Part shown: one piece after another, positions 11,488 through 23,619 of the stretch
Layout of the letters: every line of letters begins with the position of its first letter
How positions within the stretch are numbered: the stretch's first letter is position 1
NCBI GenBank assembly: GCA_019916065.1
Contig: CM034233.1
Span: forward strand, 6,950,516-7,014,515
DNA: 64,000 nt
Source of the DNA: Vitellaria paradoxa
Taxonomy: Eukaryota; Streptophyta; Magnoliopsida; Ericales; Sapotaceae
Direction: 5' to 3'
Notes under the pieces: model-generated
Seen by the model: only the letters and a program-made list of their open reading frames with translations
The model's database searches: none
What the model was told of the DNA's origin: nothing
Position numbers and translations under genes: made by a program

Positions 11488-11650
11488 TGTTGAATGGGTT
11501 GTGGCTGCTGCATCGTGTCAACAGTGAGGAGCAGTGTTTCTCTCTCATACACACTTGGCAGAGGTGTTTTTTTCTGTAAACAAATTCCTTCATGTCGCGG
11601 AAAGGGTATTGCAATGCAAAATCTCACTCGGCGAGAGGGGGAAAAAAAGA

Positions 11651-11690
11651 TATATATGAATATATATATATATAGAGAGAGAGAGAGAGG
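11651..11690. repeat. TA/GA compound microsatellite in DREB promoter
   Basis: A TA run passes into a GA run. On the gene strand this reads as a CT tract followed by TATATATATA about 320-330 bp before the start codon. It could provide the TATA element, but a microsatellite match alone does not prove that. Confidence 0.6.
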
Positions 11691-11829
11691 TGGAGCACAG
11701 CTCCCGTGCATTGACTACTGGATTTGGATGTGTGATGTCACCAGGGCAGAAATCAGTGTGGATAAGTACACCGCGGGATTCCCAGAAATCGGCATTTTCA
11801 CAGTTTACAAAGCTCCACGTTGATTCGTG

Positions 11830-13534
11830 GGGTAACCAAGTCCTCTAATTTGAGCAGTTCAAAAAAAAAAAGAATTGAAATTTTTATAATTTTTATTTTA
11901 ATATTATCACATATCATTTTCATAAAAATTAAATGTTTTGTAAAAATTTATAAAAATTAAAAAAAAATTAGAGATTGTTTCTGTGAAGAAAATTTAAAAA
12001 AATTAAGAAAAGTTTAAAAATTAATTAATTTATTGGAGAAAGTTATGACTCCAAACAAGTCATTAATGCGAGAAAGAGAGAGGAATTGTGCGCGTGCCCG
12101 TGAGAGAGAGAAAGGGGGGAGGGGGGTAAAAACTGTGGCGCACAAGTTTCCAGGGTTAGAATTGCTGGTTCAAATCATTTGTACGGAAAAATATGATTGG
12201 GCCAATCAGTTGATCTCACAGATGTCTCCAGTACCTATTAAAGCCCAACAATGCCCCCAAAAATGCCCTTAATTGTTTGGGCCCATTTTGACACGCCAAG
12301 CCACTTTATCAAACGGTCTAATCAATCCACTCCAACTTTGGCTTTTTTGCATAAAGTGCCATTTGTAATTCTATTAAATAAAATAAAATTTTACAAAACT
12401 TAATAGATACGAATTACGAGATAATAAAATTTAAATTTTTAATTTATTATATAAATTATGAGATATTTATTTTTATAATTTTATTTTATTTTATACATTT
12501 TTATATAACTTCAAATACACTCAAAATGACTATTCGAGCGTTAATTCAAGGTTCAAAACCATCTAATAATACTCAAGGAATTTCAGCAACAAAGAATCGG
12601 TGCTCGATTTGTCTACTAGTCCTTGGACATTCAACTTTCGACTCCAACAAAAGCCGGTAAATGGCCACACGTTTAACGTCAAAGTCAGCAAAAAGCGAGA
12701 CGTGTGATCACACGTGAATGCCATTGATCGAAAAAAAAAAAAAAAGTACAACGCACAAACAATCATTTTAAACCGGAAAAAATAAAAAGACAAGCACACG
12801 GGCACAAATGTCAAGGTAAATTTATATAAATTATCGCCAGCAAACAAAATTATGCATGAGATTACAAATTAACACCTATTGTCACCATCGGACAAAACTA
12901 TATACGAGATTGCAACTTAATACAAAATTTCACCGTCGAACAAAATTATGTACAAAATTATTAAAAAAAAATTATAAGAGAAAATGTCACCGACTAATAG
13001 TCAAACAAATTTACAAATATCAACGTAAATTCATACAAATTGTTGCCATCAAACAAAATTGTGCACGAGATTACAAATTAATACAAATTGCCTTCATCAA
13101 ACAAAATTATGCACAAAATTATCGAAAAAGAAGAGTTTTATAAGAAACAATGTCACTAGTCAATAGTTACCAGTCAATAATTAAACAAAGTTTAAAATCT
13201 GATAATTCAATACATTTATCATTAAACAACTGTACACATTGCTAATCACGAGCCGATAGTTGAAATGCTTCAATAGCCAATAGTTAAAAGACGTTCATTA
13301 TCAAATAAAAGCTGTACAAGGGATTGGCGAGATGGAAAAGCATTTAAGACAATCGACAAGAATACATGAAATTAGGAAGGAGCCAAAATTTAAGGAATGG
13401 CGAACCCCTGTTTGTCAAGGTTTGGTCCGATGATTTGAAGACTTGTGGCACGTGACTTCACATAGTTGCTGGGGCAACGTGTTCAAAATCCAAACATATT
13501 TAGTTGCATTTAATCATCTATTCCAGATGGAATT
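11830..13534. other. Intergenic spacer between DREB and Obg genes
   Basis: AT-rich, without a convincing reading frame. It has a GA-rich patch at 12068-12130 and the tandem repeat at 12795-13155. The last 100-150 bases should be the Obg 3' UTR, since the stop codon lies at 13535-13537. Confidence 0.55.
12795..13155. repeat. Degenerate minisatellite, about 48-bp subunits
   Basis: The phrase ACAAAATTATGCACGAGATT recurs five times with changes (about 12845, 12893, 12941, 13053, 13101), usually followed by ACAAATTAATACAAATTG. Two larger blocks of about 205 bp each begin with CAA(G/C)GTAAATT. Confidence 0.65.
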
Positions 13535-16500
13535 TTAAGGTCGTGTAACTGGTGCCAGTATTTTGCTGGAATCCTGACACTTTCGCAAGGCTGCCCTAAT
13601 CTCCTCCAACATCTCTTTTATCCTGATACCTTTCCTGCATAAACATAATAATACAACAGTCACTTAGATTGATTTTGATACACAAAAAAAAAAACACAAA
13701 ACGTTTCAAACAAATGCTTCTGTGTTGATAATTTGCTCCACACCATCTCTTCACTAATTGGGACAAGATTCGGCAGTTATTCAAAATTTTTTATGAATGT
13801 ATAAAGACAATTAAATTTGATTAAATGGTACATGGTGTTAAGGTCACAAGCTTAGAATTTCTCATTTTCAACCCGTGCAGACAATTCAAAATTTTTTATG
13901 AATGTATAAAGCCAATTAAATTTGATTAAATAGTACATGGTGAGTAAGGCCACAAGCTTAGAATTTCTCAATTTCAACCCGTGCGGACAACACTCAATCC
14001 CTTTCTTGTAGTGCTAAGTTAGCTTAACTCACAAAGTAAGCTAGTGAGAAATATACAAAAAAAAGTGTTTTGAAGAACATTTCACTAACTCAATAAGATA
14101 TTTTGGAACTTGGATCATTGGATCCTTACAAATGAACACGTCCTATCCATATTTATACTACTCCACTTTCTCAACGGATGGTGGAAATTGATTTGATCTA
14201 ATAGTAGGGATTATGCCACTAGAATTCTCTACTATAATATCTAAGATATTTATACGACTTTTATACTCTACAATATTTACAATTCTCTGAAATATTTAAG
14301 ACACTACCTAAAAAATCCACGAAGTTCTAGAATATTCTAGAGAAACCTAAAACACTCTAGTGGCTTTTAGAAAATTATGGATTATATTAGAAAAACTTAA
14401 AATCATTTAGAACACTTTGCATTCTAGGACAGTTTGGCACACCATAACAAAATCCAAAACGCCTAAATAATTCTTTTAACTATGACGCATAGGTGTTAAA
14501 TTAATATTCTCAAACATCCCAGTATAGCTGAAAATGGCGCGACATGACAATAAACAAGGATGTATGGATTCTTTAAAAAAAAAAAAAAAAAGATTACAAA
14601 ATCATAAAAAATAGTCAAGTACTTTGAAATATGTATTTTTTTTTAATGAATAAAAGATTTTATAAATAAGGGCATTAAGGAAAGAGAATGTTGTATTACA
14701 AAAACATAAACCTAAGGTCAGCACTTTGAAATATGTTATATATATATATATATATGAATAAAAGATTTTATTAATAAAAGCATGAAGAAAATGTCATAAA
14801 AAACCATCACAACCATTCAACTATAAACTAATGTTTTTATTAATAAACTCAGTATACATCTTGGCTCAATCCCACTCACCCAACTATACAGGCAAGAAAA
14901 CAAAAAACGTTTAATTCTATATTAGGTGTCTCGACCCCTTAAAAGATTTTTCAATTTCTTTCTCTCTAAACAAACCAAAAAACCACATAAAGGGGCCAAT
15001 TTCCACGCCAACCTTTTGCAGTCCTCAGCTTCCCCACCAAGACAAGAAAAAGCTCCTGGTGTCTCTAGGGGAAGTCCACTTAACCCCAGAAAGCAGCAGA
15101 TCGCACAACTCTTTAACTCACTGGCAATGAATAAACAAATGATCAACGGATTCTTCTTGGTTCTTGCATAAACTGCACCTATTAATTAAGACAATTAAAA
15201 CAGGCCCCCCAAGGCATAGGTTATCAATGGTTAAGATCCTCTCTCTAATCATGCACTAGACAAAGAAGGCCACTTCAGGGTGAAATATGTTATGAATTGC
15301 TTTGCATGCCCCATCCAATTGAACGGATTTAAAAAAAAAAAAAAAAAACAAATTCCATGATTTTCCATCACAACCACAAGCCCCAAGACTACAAACTAAA
15401 TGCAGCTGATATTATAGGAAAATAAACCAGGTAAAATTATTCCAAGAAAAACTATTACATGCTCGTCTATGTAGAGCACCAAAAGATCAGACGGTTCGAA
15501 AGGACAGTGATTTAAATTAACCTTTTTTAAGAAATCATTTGGACAAGAATGACATTATAAACCCCCTTCAACTGTTACTGTTAAACATAAGGTTGAGAAA
15601 ACATATATTCAGATTAGATTTCCAATCTGAATTCAAATCCAAAACTCAAGTTATTCACCTGCTCCGTTTGGAACTCTAAAAATCACTGGAAAATATTGAA
15701 AATTTCTAAAAGTTATTCATTTTTTATCTTACTGCATGAATTACGAACCCACAACTTTTATCAAATTTTATCATTTTTGTCAATCCAAACGCCCCTTTAA
15801 ATACTATAGGAATAAAGAATAAAGAAAATGTATGAGAAGCTCACTCAAATACTAAAGGGGTGCCACAACTATATCTTACTGCTAACCATAAGAGCATTCA
15901 AATATGGTTAACAAAGAACCGACCCACCTATTCAAACTGGTAAAAGTAACCACTGAACAGGGAACTGTGAAGTTGAGTAAGCTTGGTTTAAACCACTGAG
16001 AATTGGAAACAAGCTCTACCCTTTATTCCTAATAATGGTAACCAGTGTGCATAAATGGTTGAAGAACATACCCAACACTGTAAAATCAGGATTGTCAGTC
16101 CACTCAACCAAACAAACAATAAGGGAAATTCAAACGTTAAAATCGCAACATCTGGATTTTTGTGAAGAAACTGAATTCAAGAAAACGGCATCAGGCACAT
16201 ACTAGGGAAGAAAAAGTATAGTGACGGTAGTCAACTTACAGAACGCTGACACCAACAACAGCAAGGGGACGTGGATAGTCCATAATTTCTTCAACCTTCC
16301 TATCCTCATCAGAGTTTTCCGAAGAAAAAACATTTGCATTACCAACCTCAGCAGACAGCTCTTGAACTGCATCTCCGGAACTTGTCTCCGGCTGAGAAGG
16401 TATCTCACCTCTTCCAATTCTCAATATTTCTTCAGTCAAAGATGGAAGCCTATCCCTTGCCTATGATCACAATTATTATGTTAAATTCATGGAAAATTCC

Positions 16501-19500
16501 ACATAGGTTGAGCATATTATTAACTAAGATATAGAATGACACTTCCTGTTGTGAAAATGCAATAATAAAATAGGATTGACGTACTGTGAAAAAAGAATTA
16601 CAAACACGTACCTTGGGAATATCAATCTTATTTAGCACAACAATATATGGTCTTTCTAGGTAATGAGGATTATACATCCTCAATTCCTGCAATACAATAA
16701 GAAAAGTTGAAAGGGTAGCAGATATGAATATCGTGCATTTGATTAAATAAAAAGGCAGAGTTTGTTGCTTGAATCAAACAACTAAGCAAGTAATATAACA
16801 CTATTTATATAATTATATCTCAGAAAGAAAACAGCATTAAATTACATGAAAATGCGGGGATTCAGATCATTCATGCAAAATGGGACAGAAAATGCTTCAA
16901 AATTTAACCTCAAGACAGTCCTCAAAGTTCAACACGGGACAACAGCAAGGAATATTAAGAAATTAAGAGAGAGAGAGAGAGAGAGAGAGAGAATTTAGTT
17001 TATTGAGAACAGATGCATGGCAGCCTGATTATTCATGACTAATAATTTGTCAGTGGTGGACATCCTGCAAAACAAATTATAGCAGGTAGCCAAAGAGATA
17101 ACTAAAGCTACAAAGTAGAGATTACGATGCAGTTTCTTTTGGCGTTCTGAAAAATAATAAAGGAGATGATTCCTGTGAAGGAGATGATAAAGCAAGAGAG
17201 AATTAAGAAAATTTCTTTTTTTTTTTTGTCGTGTGTGTGTATTTTAGAGAGAACCTTAAATGGGAAATATACTTTGCGCTTTGCAATAAGAGGGAAAATA
17301 CTAAGGAAAAGTGAGATGAAGTTAAGCTGAGAACACACGCGTCCACAAAGAGAGATAGAGAGAGAGAGATAATAAAAGGTCAAAACCAAGACACAAGCTC
17401 TCAGTTTATGAGGGGGAAAAAAGGCAACCTAATATATAACGTTCCAACATTGCAGGGTCCAGGAAGGGTTTCTAAGTAACCTTCCTTCTAGAAGCAAAGA
17501 AGTTAATTCCAAGGTTCAAACCTGTTTAAATAAATTTTAATTAATAAAAATTGCAATGGCTTGGGACTCTAACCTAGATTTATCAAACTTCCATTTGGTT
17601 AATGGGATGATGAACACAATAAATCCTTCACAAAAAAACAACCACGATTCAAGTAGTTCATGGATCACTATCGGACCCTGAACTATTCTAGTTGACAATC
17701 GTGCTAACTAAGCTTGAGGCCAGCATTGGCTAGTACAAACATATGAAGTTATACTTACCAAAAAAAAAGTGTATGAAGTTTCAACCAAGACCCCCTTCTT
17801 TTCACTTGGCAGCGTCAAATGAAATATTTATTTTGGCATGTTCAATAGAGGGACTGAGCTTAATGGAGCTGGACACTGTTGACTCAGGCTTCATACATCG
17901 AGTGGGAGTGCGCAAGCGCGCGCGTGTGAGATAGAGAGGGGGGGGGGAAGGAAATGAAAAGGAATGGGGAAAAAAAAGGAAAAGAAAATTAGTGCCAGTG
18001 TGGATGTTATGGACTTTCCAACTTTTAATTGGAAAATGAGAAAAAATAAATTAAACTCATGCACGTAAAAATTTCCCTTAGAGAAAATACAAGAACCACA
18101 TAAATGATAAAATATGACTATACATGACAACAGACCTATATCCATCCAGTGGAGACCTTTACTCTTGTCCTGATCTAATTAATTCATTAGCAGAAATGAC
18201 TCAAAATCCCACCATCTCTAAATGTGCCAGTAGAGCAACAAGGCGAATTTTTAATAAGAAAAGGTAATATTTTCCAAGAGAATTGAGTAAGCTTTATGAT
18301 TGAGAATACATACTTCTCTTACAGTCCTATAGTCATTCACAGGATTTTCAGCAGCTGCATCAACGACATGTACCAACAAGCGTGTCCTCCTCAGGTGCCG
18401 CAAAAAATTGCGACCCAGACCCTGCAAATGGAAAAGTTAGGCATTAGTTACAGAGGTTAAAAATAAGCCACAAAGCATAACACAAAAAGGAAATACCTTC
18501 CCCAGATGAGCACCTTCAATAAGACCAGGCAAATCTGCCAATGTTGCTTCAGACGAGTACTTCGCAGCCCCTAAACTAGGGTCACCATCCAGTCGTCCAA
18601 GGTTTGGCATTAAGGTTGTGAAAGGATAATCAGCAATATCAGGTTTTGCAAGTGTTATGGCTGCCAACAGGGTTGATTTGCCAGCATTTGGAAGCCCCTA
18701 GAAAACGACACATAAATCTCCAGCAATCGCGAGTCTAAGGGCCCAAAAAGCTTAAGAAGTCTACTTACTGTAAATAATTTTTCTTTTTACAAGTACTTTT
18801 ATAAATAATTCAACACACATAAAATTGTAAACTTTTGATGTCAATAACAAGTAATCAGTGTATATCTAAGGTAAACAACAATCCCATCCACCCCCTCCTT
18901 AAAAAATGAAAGACAGGAACTTGAAAAGATAAAAGAGAACAGGTAAAGGAGCAAATTTAGATAATTTATATGACAATATGTCAGAGTCATCCAAAACAAT
19001 AACTATTTAAAGGATCTAAACAGGTCTTTCGTGGGGCCTCAATAATTTAAAGAATCCAAACACTCAAACAGACAGGTACAAGTGAATTTCAGAAAGATCA
19101 TATGACCCTAGCACAACCATTGTTGAAGATCATTAAAACTTACAAGAAGGCCACAGGCAGTCGTAACTATATGACTTTCAATGTATATACAACTGATATC
19201 AAATATTTACATAGAACATATATATGTCGATGAAAGATGAAAAAATATGAGTGAGGAATACTTGCAATAACACCAACTACCTCTAGTACACATTCATCTG
19301 ACACGTCTATTTGTACAGAGGAAAATTAAAAAAATAAAAAAAAAAGAAAGAAAATGAAAGAAATACTTACAACAAGACCAACATCAGCAACAACTCTTAG
19401 TATCAACTCCAAACTAACCTCCTCCCCTGGCTGGCCAAGAACTAAAACCTGCAATGGATTTGATGATGTGTTTTTGTCATGAGAAATGTGGATGTCATCA

Positions 19501-22500
19501 TAAGGATATCTAACCTGTTAAAGTTATTGATGGCCCACACTTGTATCAAGGTTAAAATCAGATAAAATATTTATTTAATAGCAAGGTTAAATACACATGA
19601 TTTCAGGTTTTGTCTAGTCTTTCACCTAGTCTGTCTAAATACATTCTTCTGGACAGCCATGTTTTCCACTGAGATGGTACAAGGTTCAAGTCATCAGACA
19701 TTCAATGACTAAAATGTGATCGGCCTGTTGGCTGATTAACATTTATTTCTCACCAGGCAAAAACACATACACAGACACACATGTACTTGTCAATTTATTT
19801 CTAAAAGGAATAAATAGCGTCTTAACATTTTTAGTGAGATAGTCAACATGTTCGATCATAAGTCTTCCATCTTCCATGAGCGACTTGTATAGGACGTATA
19901 GTATACTGGATTCATACAACAAATCCCTGTTATGTCATTCATTTTTTGTCCTTTTTTTTTTTTTGGGTAAATTGTGGATGTCATTCATATAACTCCAATC
20001 AAGCTGGAATGAGATATTTTCATTGACAATAAGCTTTCTTTGACCACTTGAAAAATAGATACTTTGAAGAAGTATCTATTGGTGAATTGGCAAAAGGCAT
20101 AGGCCAAAAAGCATCAAAACATTGTTCCAAGTTAGAGAATAGCCACCTTCTGCAACTAATACAAAAGGTTGGTCCATATCCATGGCACCTGTCCCAGCAA
20201 CTGGTATTGTATCACCAGCATCATGTTTTAGCCATTTCGAAAGCTAGCTTAATGGCATAAATATCCTTATCTATATTTCAGTTTTTTAAAATTATCTAAT
20301 ACTTCATAATTCTGATTTATTAAGAACTATGTTTCTCACTGTCACACACACTCTGTATGGAAGCTCCAAGTCATCATGTTTCAAAATTAATTTTGTAATT
20401 AGAATAAAATATTTCTGATAATAATCGTAATCCATTCCATTTATTTTGATACGTGATATTGTGAAGAACACAAAATCAAAATCATGACCCAATAAAGCTT
20501 GGGAGACAGTCTAGAGGTCCTGGTAAATCACACTCGAGGGCATTGGCTTGCCTATAATAGAAAATAACTTGTAGAAGATTAGCATAAATAACTAAATAAA
20601 ATCAAGCCACGAATCAATCAATGATTTTGGAGCTCCCCAGAAAAAATTTCCAAATGTAACTCACAAAAAGAAATCACACTCGAGATATTATCACAATTAT
20701 AGATTTTTACCTTATCATTTTCATCTCTCATGACATTTGTGGTTAAGGCCATTACTCTTCTCCTTCTATGCTCTGGTATTTCTAGCAAGCTGATCTGCCA
20801 CAAGCGAAAACGAAACACAATTACAGATCAACATTTGAGTATACAGGTCCTATCATATGCAGTCATACTGACACAACCAAAGTATAAATTGTAAAACAGC
20901 ACACATTTAATATGAGCAAAATATTCTTACTGGAAACTTATCCACAATTTACAGTAACCTAAAAATAAACCCTTGACATCTTCATCTAACAAAACCCTCA
21001 ACATTATTTCAAAGCGCAAATATTAGACATGCCCTGTTTGCCACCACCAAAAACCATCAAAACTCACCAACTTTAACTACTTTTTGTACTTTCCTCCAAT
21101 TAAAAGTTTCCACATTTTACCTTATGTCACATCTTTCTACTTTTATTATACTTTTTACCCCATTTTTTGTCAACCAAACACCCCCGTAAAGGTTTGGAAA
21201 TAAAACATAGTCCAGAGTTGCTAGGTGCTACAATCTAGGCAACCAATACCATGGACATCATCTGCTCAGCATTTCACTACTTTGGCAACAATCGGAAGAC
21301 AGATATCTCACCCTCCTTGTCCACCCCTTGCAACAAGAATTTCATCGCCTGGACACACTAAATCAGCCAAAAACTTGCCCCGCTTATGTTTTACAACAGT
21401 ACCTGCAAATGATTACAAAAAAAAAAAAACAAATAATTACAAAAAAATACAAAAAACATTAAGGAATTGGTTCTTCAGACTATTATCATCCCGTTAAGTG
21501 TTTTTTTTTTTTTTTTAAGTCTGTTAATTTTTGATAGATGCTAAGAAAAAATATTATGATGTGGCATCCGTCCTTGAGTATTTCAATTATAATTATAAGC
21601 CATAGAATTCAACGACATGCCTCCATATAACTCAACAACCTAACATACAAACCTACTGGCACTGGAATGCGCAATGTTGGAGCAGCAAGACCATCCTGCA
21701 ATTGAGAAGTCAAAATTCCCATTGCAGCAACATTTCCCCCACGCTTTGCATTATACCGGTTCTTCTTGTGAAACTCCAATAACGAGTCTTTACCCTCATC
21801 TGCATAAATAACAGCATCTCCACCATGCCCACCCATAGGAAGGATAAGGGACCCATCAAAATCCCTTTTATATGAACTTTTCTTCCCCATTTTCTCTTTG
21901 TCATGTTTTCCCTGTGATTTTGAAGGAATTCGTTGGCTACGCATACTAAGAGTAGTGCCATGGCCTCCATCTCCAGAACGAACCGTAATAATGACCTGAT
22001 CAAAATATTTGTAAGGTTCTTTTTGTAATGTTTCTGGGCTTGGGGAAGGAGCTCCTTTGACCCTGGCAGGTCTGCAGTTTATTGTACGGCATCGAAAATT
22101 TTTAGAACTGCTTCTTTCTCGGTTAAAATTGTAACAGGAAAGGCCACTGTTATTCCAACTGCAGCAACAATAGTCAAAAGATACAATGAAATAACATTGC
22201 CTAGTTGTTCAGTTGTAAATCACAAGGCAGCATGAAAAGAACACGCCCCAAATCAATAATATGTTCCAGGACAGTGTCTAAAAGTAAAGAGATATGCATA
22301 ACCTCTTTACAACTCTCTCCCTCTGCTTGTATAATAGGACCCTAAGTATCAAAATTTGTCCACTCTTAAGTATTTTTTAACCCTTAGAATGTGTTTGGTA
22401 TGAATTTACATATTAATGAAGTAAATGTTATAGACATAGTAACTAATCTTTTGCTCCCTCATTTTTCTACATTTTTTATCTCTCACTTAAAAAACTTAAC

Positions 22501-23380
22501 ATATAACCCCTCAAGAGTGGAAAATATTAACCCATTTAATTTTCAATGAAGTATATCAACCATAATTAAAAAGGAAAAAATTTTACAAGGGTAACATTTA
22601 CCACCTTTTAACCCCACACCAAACGCACCCTTAATATTAACTATTCCTTCATATACTAAATTCACATTCCGTAAATTTAGTTTTAGTCTTACTTATCCTA
22701 ATATTTTATGATTCTAAGCTTCTCTCCACAATTCTAACTTAACATTTACTCCAAACTACGTCCTAAAATTAGAAATTTAGGTAACCCAATGCAACCTCAA
22801 TCTGGGATAATTCCCATGCCAAGCAAATTCGGGGAACTGCAGTACTTTACAGATATAATTTGACGGCATTATTCTGACCAGCCTCACTTTCATAATTTCA
22901 AAGCAATAAAAAGAAAAATATTCTATTTGTTTTCCAAAATAGCCACGCTGCGAAACAAAATTTGCAGTTAAGTTTGGTTGTTCAGAAAATGCAAGGAAAA
23001 TAAAGCGAATGACACAATTACATCTTTTTCTAACAAAAGTAAACACTACACTACTGAATTTGGCCCAAAAAAGAATCGTTTGGTTCAGAAGATGTCAAAT
23101 TTCCCAAATTATTTTGACAAAAGCACGTCGGTGTGCAAGCAGAACCGTGTTAAGTGTAATATCTGTAAAGTTCTGTTTCTTTGATCTTTCTTGGCAACGA
23201 AACGAAAAGAGAGAGAGAGAGAGACAGGTAAAGGAACTGGAAAAGATATGAGATATGAAGAAAGTACCTTTCGGGAATAAGATGGGCGGATGATAGAGAC
23301 GAGAGCGAGGCCCGCGAGTCCTTTTGAAGGTTCAAGTTGAGATGCGTACAAGCTGATTGTGGAAATAGCACAGAGAGCAT
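13535..23380 (-). CDS. Obg-family GTPase, organelle-targeted
   Basis: Ten exons (gene order): 23380-23268, 22158-21653, 21402-21312, 20789-20711 (or 20794-20711), 19448-19371, 18697-18497, 18421-18314, 16686-16612, 16460-16240 and 13634-13535. The joined frame is open for 523 residues. A leader of about 60-75 residues, rich in Ser/Arg/Leu, looks like a transit peptide. The glycine-rich Obg fold follows, about 85-265, with GDGGHG (100-105), [20 protein letters not shown] and ARGGQGG. The GTPase domain has the P-loop GLPNAGKST (290-298), switch DYPFTT, DLPG (344-347) and NKID (411-414), and ends [18 protein letters not shown]. No bacterial-type C-terminal OCT domain is present. Obg proteins bind the large ribosomal subunit and act in its assembly; plants have plastid and mitochondrial forms, and the sequence does not settle which this is. 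Odd points are the exon 3/4 junction and a 2.6-kb last intron full of retroelement debris. Confidence 0.93.
13780..13989. repeat. 105-bp tandem duplication
   Basis: Two adjacent copies, 13780-13884 and 13885-13989. They share TTCAAAATTTTTTATGAATG at the start and TTTCAACCCGTGC near the end, and differ at only a few sites plus a small indel. Confidence 0.9.
13780..14516 (-). mobile_element. Probable solo LTR in last Obg intron
   Basis: On the minus strand the block starts TGTTTGAGAATATTAATTT and includes a good TATA box in context (AGTATAAATATGGATAGG, near 14145-14162). It ends in a doubled 105-bp segment with a possible CA end near TTTATACATTCA. No internal domains accompany it, and I could not match a target duplication, so the right boundary is uncertain. 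Confidence 0.45.
14737..14754. repeat. TA microsatellite
   Basis: An uninterrupted TA run inside the last Obg intron. Confidence 0.8.
14920..15300 (-). pseudogene. LINE (non-LTR) reverse transcriptase C-terminal remnant
   Basis: Read on the minus strand from about 15300, one frame shows the zinc-binding domain found at the C-terminus of plant LINE reverse transcriptases: VAFFV at the start, then [20 protein letters not shown], and later [20 protein letters not shown]. Stops and frameshifts break it (for example after FIHCQ and after SWWGS). Neither the catalytic RT domain nor an endonuclease is in the window, so this is a truncated relic inside the last intron of the Obg gene. Confidence 0.8.
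15661..15795. mobile_element. MITE-like element in Obg intron
   Basis: It starts CTCCGTTTGGAACTCTAAAA and ends TTTTGTCAATCCAAACGCCC. The core AAAAGTTATTCATTTTTTATCTTACTGCATGAATTACG... recurs at 57808-57957 in the same orientation and at 32662-32790 inverted. The three dispersed copies make a repeat family clear; its class is uncertain. Confidence 0.6.
16969..16991. repeat. GA microsatellite
   Basis: An uninterrupted GA run in an intron of the Obg gene. Shorter GA runs lie at about 17352-17369 and, near the first exon, 23209-23224. Confidence 0.85.
21026..21188. mobile_element. Possible MITE between Obg exons 3 and 4
   Basis: A block with CCTGTTTGCCACCACCAAAA at one end and TTTTTGTCAACCAAACACCC at the other. 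The terminal inverted match is short (GTTTG), so this is only a candidate. Confidence 0.35.
22387..22630. mobile_element. Tourist-like MITE in Obg intron 1
   Basis: 244 bp flanked on both sides by TTA (22384-22386 and 22631-22633). Left end GAATGTGTTTGGTATGA, right end (inverted) GGGTGCGTTTGGTGTGG. The TTA duplication and ends of this kind are typical of PIF/Harbinger-derived Tourist MITEs. It has no coding capacity. Confidence 0.75.
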
Positions 23381-23619
23381 TTTCACCGTCTGTTGGAGAG
23401 AAATAGAAGGAGAGAGTCTCAAGCTATTCGGCAGTGGGTGGAGGAGAAGAGCTCCGACCTTAGGCAGGTGGCCTTGCTTAAACCCCGCCAAATTACAACA
23501 AAGTTGGATCGTTCGGAAGTGGTCGACTGGGGCTTTCAATTTGGTTGCTGTCAGTGTTACGTGCTATCCTCGCAAATTATGGCTTCCACTGGGGTAAAAT
23601 ATTAAGCCGTCTATGCATT

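Noticed and set aside
10638..11614. Other frames overlapping the DREB gene on both strands
   Set aside because: Only the frame with [10 protein letters not shown] and the AP2 domain makes sense; the rest are shadows.
17441..17530. tRNA gene or tRNA-derived SINE
   Set aside because: A GGTTCAAACC box is present at 17513, but no cloverleaf or A box at the right distance could be drawn.
20048..20260. Plus-strand frame of 70 residues in an Obg intron
   Set aside because: No homology recognised and it lies within an intron of the opposite-strand gene.
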